Part shown: piece by piece, positions 55,639-64,000 of the stretch
Layout: each line of letters starts with the position of its first letter
Numbering within the stretch: the first letter of the stretch is position 1
DNA from: Bicyclus anynana
Taxonomy: Eukaryota > Arthropoda > Insecta > Lepidoptera > Nymphalidae
Direction of reading: 5' to 3'
NCBI RefSeq assembly: GCF_947172395.1
Contig: NC_069086.1
Span: 8,402,501 to 8,466,500 of the forward strand
Length of the DNA stretch: 64,000 nt
Translations under genes and position numbers: made by a program
Notes under the pieces: model-generated
Seen by the model: the letters and a program-made list of their open reading frames with translations, nothing else
The model's database searches: none
What the model was told of the DNA's origin: nothing

Positions 55639-55696
55639 CACAAAATTACCGCATTTAGTTACTCCCAGTGGAGTAACTAAATGCGGTAATTTTGTG
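55639..55696. repeat. Perfect palindrome, 27-bp arms, 4-bp loop
   Basis: CACAAAATTACCGCATTTAG followed by TTACTCC, loop CAGT, then the exact reverse complement ending at 55,696. Confidence 0.9.
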
Positions 55697-55716
55697 TTTA
55701 CTTAAGTCTTCTTTTT

Positions 55717-55951
55717 TACTATATAAAAATAAGTCGGGTTTTCCTTCCTGACGCTATAACTCTAGAACGGACAAACCGATTTCCACGGTTTTGCATTTGC
55801 TGGAAAGGTCTCGGAGTCCGTGAGGTTTATAGCAACGAAAAAGGGGTAGGGTAGGGTAATATTACGATAATTAGGTAGGGGTAGGCGTAAGTCAAAGCGA
55901 AGCTTGACCGAGACCCTAGCGGTCTCGGTCAAGCTTCGCTTTGGCTTACGC
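55717..55951 (+). mobile_element. Helitron-like element with an inverted duplicate of its 3' end
   Basis: It contains AAGTCGGGTTTTCCTTCCTG, TCTAGAACGGACAAACCG and GAAAGGTCTCGGAGTCCG, a G-rich GGGGTAGGGTAGGG tract, and then a 31-bp arm at 55,885-55,915 (GCGTAAGTCAAAGCGAAGC...) mirrored at 55,921-55,951 around CTAGC. CTAG at the centre is where a Helitron 3' end would stop, so the right arm looks like the 3' end of a second copy in opposite orientation. Confidence 0.6.
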
Positions 55952-56565
55952 TTACATTATATATTTATGTAGTTAGTTATAGATATATAGTTTTTACACT
56001 TCCTGACCACAGCACATTTATTGTAGACATTATTTAGATATTAATTGTTTAAATGGCTTTCGTTGTTTATTTGCGAATAAATTAAATGAAGACAATTAGC
56101 CACTTTTGTCTGCCTCAGTTTCGTTGTGCTAATGACAAATCTAATAGTATAAAATCTTTGGTACATTTTATAAAACGGTCTTCCGCCGCGTCTGTCTGTC
56201 GGTTCACGATAATCACAAAGACTATTTAAAGGATTTTCATGCGGTTTTATATAGTGATTTGTTGAGTTACGAGATTTTTAGTACATTTTTTTTATAAAAT
56301 GTAAAATTTTACAAATTTTTGTGTAAATTATTTGAAATACCTATTACGATAATTGTTTGAAGTGTCAGAGAAAGTCGAGCAACTTTGAACATCGAAAACG
56401 AGGAGAATGCTCTAGGTCTAGGAAATAAAACAAAAGCGTGATTGGATAGTTGGTGGAAATTAAACTCTAGTCTAACTAGAGGTTAGAGGTCTCTCAAAAG
56501 ATTGTTAAATATAGACACACTATTAACCGCTACACGATATTATCCGCTCTATTTTAATTTTCATA

Positions 56566-56882
56566 ATCGGTCGGTCGGTATCAACCCATATTCAGCTCAC
56601 TGCAGAGCTCGAGTCTCCTCTCAGAGTGAGAGGGGTTAGGCCAATAGTCCACCACGCTGGTCCAATGCGGATTGGCAGATTTCACACACGCAGAGAATCA
56701 AGAAAATTCTCTGGTAAGCAGGTTTCCTCACGATGTTTTCCTTCACCGTTTGAGACACGTGATATTTAATATCTTAAAATACACAGAACTGAAAAGTTGG
56801 AGGTGCATGCCCCGGATCGGATTCGAACCCAAACCCTCCGGAATCGGAGGCAGAGGTCATATCCTTTGGCCTATCACGGCTC
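56566..56882 (-). mobile_element. SINE family B, full-length
   Basis: Antisense copy running from ATCAACCCATATTCAGCTC to GCCTATCACGGCTC. ATTTTCATA occurs at 56,557-56,565 and 56,883-56,891, a 9-bp target-site duplication. A short CGGT repeat marks the 3' tail. Confidence 0.88.
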
Positions 56883-59382
56883 ATTTTCATAGGTATTCTT
56901 TTTTTGTAATATAACCAGAGACCAAATCAGAAACTATGCAAGTCGTTTTAAAAAATATTATATAGTAAATAAATTAATTATTGCATCATAAATATATCTA
57001 AAGTTATTTAATATTAAAATCTTTGCTTATTACATGATCATGTACCAATAATAAAATAATGTACGCTTTTATCTTATTGAATCATATATCAAAATGTAAG
57101 CGTAATAGGCATTGTTTAATCGGTTAATAGCTATTACCGTCGAAGCATATCCGGGCTAATTCAATCTCCAATAGACAGCCGGCTAATGAGTGGCCCATGA
57201 CTGGCACATTGTCGACACAATCGTCTTTTCAACATGGACGCACACTGTTGTGACTGACCTACAAAACTAATCGCTGCGTTCCATAATTGGAACCTACTGC
57301 CTAGGTATTGAAATTGGGTTTTATTTCATTGATCATAGGTAAAGGACTTGCAGAAAAGGTTTGAAATAAAATACATACCTAACCTTTTTGTAATAATCTT
57401 ATATAATCTTATATGTTTATGACTTTGTTTACGGCAATTGTTTTATAAAAAACAATAATAAACGTTTTGACAGTTCAAAATGCTACTGAATAAAATAAAA
57501 AAAAAATCAATTGAGTCTTGACTAGCTATAATCATCACCTGATTAGAAAGACCTCTTTATGTCTATATTTCTATAGCCTTACGATATTCCTAATAGCTAC
57601 TCGGAATATCAACATCTGTTATTAATTAATAAGTACTATGAATCTTTAATTTTACAGGTAGTAGTAATACTTACGGGTTATACCCAAATGTTATAAATAT
57701 ACACCAAGCAAGTCATGACAATTACGTAAATAATTATTGGCTTGATTTGAGAGTTATTAAATTCAAAATAAGAAAATTAGATTACGTAATACCAAAATAA
57801 TTTGGACTGAGAATTTATTGAAATAATTATCATTAACGTTTTTAGGTTCCAATTTATTAATCTTATTTACAGAATAATATGCATAATAGTTAAACCAAAT
57901 GTTGAATTTTCTTTTTATTTTTCACATTTCATCAATAACTCGTTTATTGATCACTGACGAGACGAGACAAATTCTCCAAACACAGATAAGTATTCACGCG
58001 CGTATTTAAAAAATCATTTCGTACACTGTAAAATGATTTACGACCGCCTTTTATCCGAAACGTATTTCGTATTAGAAAGAAATATTAATATCTTCATTTT
58101 TTCCACTTCCCAAAGAATATAGGGCCCTTGTCCTGTGAACACAAAAAGAATACGGGGCCGGGGCCCGGGCACATCGGGCGCCCAACGAGCGTGTGACAAG
58201 GTGCTTTATGCGGACGATTATGAGCAGACCGAATAATGTTCCAATACCCGATAAATATCTGCCAACTCATACAAAAGCATCCCAATAAAAGTATAATAGT
58301 AAATGTAGCAACAACACAAGCCACAAACTGCAACGTCATATCGTGCCGGTAAATAAAAATTTAATGAAAACGTACGGTGCGAGGGGGACGTGGTGCTAAC
58401 CACTAATTAAATGTGAACACTGATTAATGTCCTTAAGTTAGGACGTTAGGTTCTCTAATATAGTAATAATCAACTCATTAGCAACCTTATATTTTTAAAC
58501 CTCAAGAACTTTACGGTAAAGTCGCGAATTGACTATTGTCGTACTGTCTGACTTATTACAGTCTTTTCGACTATTTGGAGGGGAATGGGAATATTGGTCA
58601 TATTTAAAAAAAATATGCCATTAATCTATTATTAAAAAAAAAATGCAAAAGTTAAAAAGAATGACCCACTGCCGCTACATGCTTCCTCTTCCTATTAAAG
58701 AGGGAGATTTAGTCAGCCTACCACATTTATTTATTGTGGTATAGTGAATTAAATTATTAAGTTGATTGATAATGTTTAACACAAACTATTAACTATTACA
58801 ATTTAGTGCTAATGACTAAAATCCTCCGAGGCTCCTTTGACTTGCCTACTTAAGGTTTTTTTAAATTTTATTAACCTGATCCAGTAATTGAAGTATGGAT
58901 ATTAGAATTCGTAGTAAAATAAACTAACTATTAGACGAATGAGGAATAACAACACGTTATAACAAATGAACATGCAGAATTAATTAGATTGCTTAGAGTT
59001 AAGTATTGAATGTATGTAATGCCATGGCGAACACGCACTAAAAAAACTAGAGAGAGCACAAATCACAGTAGCTCTGCCAGAGTCAAGACAGGTGTGTAAG
59101 TGGACGGAACGTCCCACCAAGGACTTCTTTTGTGTGGTTCATACCTTGATTCAGAAGATGGTCTGAATTGATGTGGTCTGAGGGTTAACTGTCCCTGATC
59201 CATGTTCTTTATAGTCGGAATTTATGTTACGTATCTACGTAAGAAATCGTGGACCTTGTATTTTTGTCATCGTCATCATACTACTGTACCATAAAGATTC
59301 TTTTCTCAGATGGCAGAAGCCTAATGTCAGTAATTTTGATTAAATAAAATATTTATTTACTTATGTATAACTTCTTTTATAA

Positions 59383-59447
59383 TTACAAGTTAGCCAATAA
59401 TTGCAAACGGACCTGTTGGTAAGTGATGATGCAGTCTAAGATATAGG
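59383..59447 (-). mobile_element. SINE family A, 3' fragment
   Basis: It has TTACAAGTTAGCCAATAATTG and TTGGTAAGTGATGATGCAG, then TCTAAGATA, after which the family sequence is lost. Confidence 0.65.
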
Positions 59448-59467
59448 TACTTGTAAGAAGGTACAAG

Positions 59468-59772
59468 CCGTGATAGCCCAGTGGATATAACTTCTGCCTC
59501 CGATTCCGGAGGGTGTGGGTTCGAATCCGGCCCGAGGCATGCACCTCCAACTTTTCAGTTGTGTGCATTTTAAGAAATTAAATATCACGTGTCAATCGGT
59601 GAAGGAAAACATCGTGAGGAAACCTGCATACCAGAGAATTATCTTAATTCTCTGCGAGTGTGAAGTCTGCCAATCCGCATTGGGCCAGCGTGGTGTACTA
59701 TTGGCCTTATCCCTCTCATTCTGAGAGGAGACTCGAGCTCAGCAGTGAGCCGAATATGGGTTGATGACGACG
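59468..59772 (+). mobile_element. SINE family B, full-length, 13-bp target-site duplication
   Basis: AAGAAGGTACAAG at 59,455-59,467 is repeated at 59,773-59,785. The head is GTGATAGCCCAGTGGATATA and the 3' end is ATATGGGTTGATGACGACG. Confidence 0.92.
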
Positions 59773-60204
59773 AAGAAGGTACAAGTTTATTCTGCCATAC
59801 CTCTGATGGCATCGTACCGTACTAAAGCAGTATATTTTATCTACCTACTGTGCTGCAAGTAGGTAAGTATTACGGTCCGTTCGCCTTTTACAGCAGAATG
59901 ATAAACTATCACATTTGCCCGTCTGGCAACACTAGGAGTAAATTAAACTGCCGGCCATTGTTCTCGCGGAAACACTGAAAACACCATCTGTCTTGCTCTG
60001 ATACTATCAGAGAATGCGCAGTAAAGATATTTCTATCCGCCGATGTATGGAGAAATGTAAAAATGTAAGCTACTTTATTCCTACGATCTTGCAGGAAACT
60101 ATTTTATGTAGTGGATTTAAGAGTAATATTCTCAGTGCAACTTATAAAACTATAAGAATTATTTCGATGGAAAGTACTTATTACTAACTGACTTGTATGG
60201 TGTA

Positions 60205-60530
60205 GGTTAAGCATGTGGCCTCGGATCGAAATACTAAGTTTTTCTTCTTAGAAATTTTTAGTAAAATTTTTACCCGGAGTTGGGAAAGGACGGTAATGTT
60301 CTACTACCGTCCCTTGGGAAACACGTTAAGCCATCGGTCCCGGTCATTATCACGAACACCTGATAATGGATGTCACAAATTAAACATTATTACCCTAAAC
60401 TCGCCAACCCGCATTGGAACAGTGTGGTGGGTCTACTCGTAAGTTCCATATCCCCTCTTATAACAGAATGTAGGCCTGGCCTACTATGTAGTCGTTATTA
60501 AATACGCTGATAATCATAACTTATTTCTGA
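60205..60530 (+). mobile_element. SINE family C, degraded
   Basis: It has TTTCTTCTTAGAAATTTTTAG, CCCGGAGTTGGGAAAGGACGG, CCCTTGGGAAACACGTTAAG and CCAACCCGCATTGGAACAGTG. It resembles the family C body and 3' end. Confidence 0.5.
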
Positions 60531-61011
60531 AAGTATTTGTTTTTGGTAGTTGGTTCTATTCATTAAAAATTAATGTTTTCACAATAACAATAATATTTAA
60601 TTATTTAGTATATCATCGAACATTATAGACGTATTGTATAATACAAAGTCGGGTAAGTTACATATGAACCCATGACTCTATATCGGCTGACTGAATCTGG
60701 GTCAAAATTGGCACAGAGATAGATTATAATTGGAAATAGTTCATAAGCAACATGTGACACATAAATCTTGAAAGAAACTAGTAACAAATATTCAATTTTA
60801 AATAAAGAATAAGTACCTATTTATAGCATCTAAGGTATAATTTTAACCGTACTGTACATTCTATTGAATCTATTAAATCTGTAGATCATCTTGTAGAGTA
60901 TGTCCTGCTATTTACGGGACACATAAATATTCATTATTTGTAGAAATCGAATCCACAGCCATGAGGGAGGCTGAGTCACAACCCACTGCGTCTCTCGAGC
61001 TTCAACTAAGC

Positions 61012-61305
61012 TTTTTTTATTCTTTACATTTAGCCCTTGACTACAATCTCACCTGATGGTAAGTGATGATGCAATCTAAGATGGAATCGGGCTAACTTGT
61101 TAGAAGGAGGATGAAATCCACATCCCTTTCAGTTTCTACACGACGTCGCTTGGCGGTACGTCTTTGTCGGTAGGGTGGTAACTAGCCCACCTCCCACCAG
61201 CCAGACCTGGACCAATTAAGAAAACCTCAATCGGTCCAGCCGGGGATCGAACCCAGGACCTCCGTCTTGTAAATCCACTGCGCATACCACTGCGCCACGG
61301 AGGCC
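61012..61305 (-). mobile_element. SINE family A, full-length
   Basis: The T-rich tail is followed by TTCTTTACATTTAGCCCTTG and it ends at the antisense head ACCACTGCGCCACGGAGGCC. AAGCT flanks both sides as a possible short target duplication. Confidence 0.88.
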
Positions 61306-63183
61306 GTCAAAAAGCTATTACCGAGCAAGTGGAAGAAAAGAAACATTGTTGGTGTTCACCACAAAGCGAAACCAATTTCAAAATTATCGGAACTTATCAT
61401 ATTTAGTTCCCAGAGATGAATACGGTGCCATACACCTGCGTGTATCAGAACAAGTACAAAACGAGGGCCGAGCGGGTCCGCTCGTCAATCCGTCCGTCAA
61501 GAGTTTTGACAGCCTTAACCGGCATCATCGCCGGGTTGCGAGCGATAAAAAATAACCAGAAATACATCATAAACTACATTTTTATTTGAGGAAAAAGACG
61601 CATGACAAATCTTCCTTCCGAACTATGTATAAAATCACAGATAATGCTTAATACCCAATGATGATAGAAGAAAAAAGAGGTACATAGATACATAAACAAC
61701 ATTCGATAACACAACACAGAAATAATTCAGAAGCGTTGTCAAAGGCGCGATGACAGTGCGGTGACTGAGTTCAGATTTGCTAATTAGCATAGTTTTAACG
61801 TGCCACTTTTGGTCCGCGTATAACCTATCTACCTCTTTTTTCTTTTAACATCATTGCTAATTTAGGCACTATTGCCGGCTAGTTCACTATCTTTGACGTA
61901 TGCTAGTTGGCATATTATACGAAATTGAGATTATATGTAAAATATGTCATTCGGTGCCTACTGGTGGATATCAGTACAGTAGGTAGATGACATTTCTCAA
62001 TTGATTTCATATTCATTTCAATAGGTTGATAATAAATACCATAATAGAGAATAGGCCAGCTGGTAAGTTTAAGTTGTCCAAACGCCCAATGCAGGAGTTG
62101 AAATTTTCCATTTTGTACAAGTTTTTAATATAAGTTCTTAATTGACAGTGCAATATATGAAGTGCACGCTACAACCCAAGACATTTATAAAATAAAAAAA
62201 ACCTTTATTAGAAAACCTATAAGCCCGAAACCGAACTCGAACACAGTACCTATCTTATGATCCGATCCGAGGATAAAAAAATTATACCAATATAATCTTA
62301 CAACTTGATAAGAAAATTATCTGGTCAGTGTTATACTCCGCGCCATTAAACAAGTCCCGTAGACGCGGCGCTAATGTCTTAATGGCGCTCATTGTTATTC
62401 GGTAATGGCAGTCTTATTGTCTTTGTGTAAGGCGCTGTCAATTTTAGTTCAGGTTGTAGCCGTGAGACTTCTTTCGTGGCGCGGAGTCTAGTTGCCATAC
62501 ACCTCCGAAGGCTTGGACTATTTCGATGAAGTTTTATATAATATATGTCTGAATGTAGATTGGTATTTATTTTCATATAAGGGTAGTCCACCCTAAAGTT
62601 TATAAGGCAAACCATCGCTTGTCGTGTCAGCTAGTAATAAAATAAGGTAACAAAGCATATTTTATAATATTTTACTTTCATTTATCTTGGTCGTAGAAGC
62701 CTCCAGCGTAATTTGAGTTGTATTATGAAGCAATAGATTAAAAATCGTCAAAGCTCTAAATGTTTCGAGAGCATAAATTTAATAATTCTGCAGTGTAACT
62801 TCGGTTGTCCAATAAATCGGATGAGTTATGAATCTGTATCGCGTTTAAGTTATAGGATGACCATAGTTTTTAAATCCGTTGACAGAGTCCTGATTATGAA
62901 CGAAAGAGTAAAGAGTTTTAGGTGTTTGAATTCATATTGATATAGGTAACACTACTATCTAATAATGAGATTGGGTATAAACATTTAGCAATTAGTTGAT
63001 AATTAATTATTCTACCCTGATACAGAATTTCTAGCAAAGGTATACGACCCCTCACTGAATTTTGAATTAATTTGAATATAAAAACCAATAACAATATAAG
63101 CATGATTATTTTTGCTTTGTTAGAAAAAATGTAGAACTATTCGAACTACGAGTAACTATCGGTCATACCTACACGTTTATAAT

Positions 63184-63237
63184 TATTCTCTTTTTTAATG
63201 TAATGGCCATACGCGCCTTACATTAATAAAGAGAATA
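63184..63237. repeat. Inverted repeat, about 19-bp arms
   Basis: TATTCTCTTTTTTAATGTAA and TTACATTAATAAAGAGAATA face each other around TGGCCATACGCGCC, with one or two mismatches. Confidence 0.7.
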
Positions 63238-63501
63238 TTTCGTAGTGCCTACTACTGTATACGTGGGTAGGATTGGTCATATAAGTACCGACAACAAACT
63301 TAGTGAAGTCGCAACACATTTAAAGCAAAGGGTTTTCATTAAACAATTTAAACTAAAAATACATTTCTTCTATTCCCGGTTAGTTGACAACACTAACGCC
63401 TTTGTATGTGTGACATAAAGGACAACACACAGCAGATTTTTTTAAATAATTAAAGTGATATATATATAGGTATGTACATCGAAATCAGTTCATCAAAAAC
63501 G

Positions 63502-63514
63502 GTTGCTTGGCAAC
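63502..63514. promoter_or_regulatory. RFX X-box-like palindrome in the opa intron
   Basis: GTTGCTTGGCAAC matches the palindromic EF-C/RFX consensus GTTGCYNGGCAAC. No other regulatory evidence is present in the surrounding AT-rich sequence. Confidence 0.35.
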
Positions 63515-64000
63515 CACTCATAAGCAGATGATAATTTAATAATATGTTTTTGCATTGCTGACGCTCCTTCAGTTTTACGTACCAACACGCCTATCTGTAC
63601 ACCTTACGTGACTTTTCTACTACTTATAAAGCAAAATTATCTTCCGAAAGGAGAAAAACTATACCTAATATTGAGTGTCCTGAAATTATCGTACATCATG
63701 GTTAGCCGAGTTGTAAGCGGTGTCCAGTCAACACCCACACGGGGTCAGGTTTCAGCCCCCGGGCGCATTTTTGGGACAAACTAATATTTCTAACGAATAT
63801 TAATAATACATTTTGTTCTTATTTTTTTATATTTATGTCTAATTCTGTAACATTATTACCAGACGCGCCCACATTCTTAGGATGCTTATGATATCACTAG
63901 CGGACACCTGTGTCTATGTCTGCGTTAAAGCAAATATTATATTTAAAAATTGACGTATCTTTCTGTTCTAAATTACTGTTTTTTTTCAAGTTATACTTAT

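Larger units (their letters stand above)
50228..64000 (-). other. opa: Probable opa intron (incomplete)
   Basis: From the acceptor at 50,228 to the window edge no further zinc-finger coding or other host gene is found, so this is at least 13.8 kb of intron or upstream sequence. It includes repeats listed separately and non-repeat islands at about 50,600-50,830, 53,020-53,160 (GCGCTAATGAGGCAAACAAG, GTCTAATTACTAATCATGCG) and 57,130-57,260 (GGGCTAATTCAATCTCC, CAGCCGGCTAATGAGTGGCC) that could be enhancers. The remainder is AT-rich. Confidence 0.6.

Noticed and set aside
63703..63772. tRNA-like segment (GGTTAGCCGAGTTGTAAGC ... GGTTTCAGCCCCC)
   Set aside because: It has A- and B-box-like words but no acceptor pairing; at best the head of a degraded SINE.

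Overview
The window is animal nuclear DNA and almost certainly comes from a moth or butterfly. Four things point to this: the final exon of the pair-rule zinc-finger gene odd-paired (opa/Zic) with an insect-style C-terminus, two intron-poor genes of bacterial GlpQ type of the kind reported as horizontally acquired in Lepidoptera, a typical tRNA-Ser, and a dense load of SINE, Helitron, RTE, CR1 and Jockey repeats whose sequences I recognise as lepidopteran. The host genes seen are two complete protein genes, one terminal exon and one tRNA. The rest is transposons and AT-rich non-coding DNA.

Layout. 0-8.3 kb is a transposon pile-up: an RTE-type reverse-transcriptase remnant, a nearly complete CR1-like LINE broken by one frameshift in an A run, and a three-level nest in which a tRNA-derived SINE was split by a TA-flanked inverted-repeat element and then by a Jockey-type LINE with a 14-bp target-site duplication. 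8.8-11.5 kb holds two tandem, same-strand, secreted or membrane-anchored glycerophosphodiester phosphodiesterases; the upstream copy has a probable 63-bp intron and a 4-codon first exon. 11.5-22 kb is AT-rich with SINEs, MITEs and a Helitron-like element split by a foldback/minisatellite element. 22.4-23.6 kb is the 3' half of a LINE whose open frame carries a zinc knuckle and a restriction-like endonuclease signature; a second copy of its 3' UTR lies at 32.6 kb. 23.6-48.4 kb has no protein gene apart from transposon remnants. It contains tRNA-Ser(GCT) at 35.0 kb and several GC-richer, repeat-free islands that look like regulatory DNA, one with a perfect RFX X-box.

48.4-50.2 kb (minus strand) is the last exon and the repeat-free 3' UTR of opa. 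Everything from 50,228 to the right edge looks like opa intron. No earlier zinc-finger exon is visible, so the intron is at least 13.8 kb. It carries a 280-bp tandem duplication, several full-length SINEs with clear target-site duplications, and several near-perfect palindromes.

A 200-base run of N at 27,430-27,629 is an assembly gap. The most biologically interesting items are the tandem bacterial-type GDPD pair with an apparently acquired intron, the intact endonuclease-only LINE frame, the foldback/minisatellite element, and candidate opa regulatory islands. I did not see a clearly novel multi-gene system.
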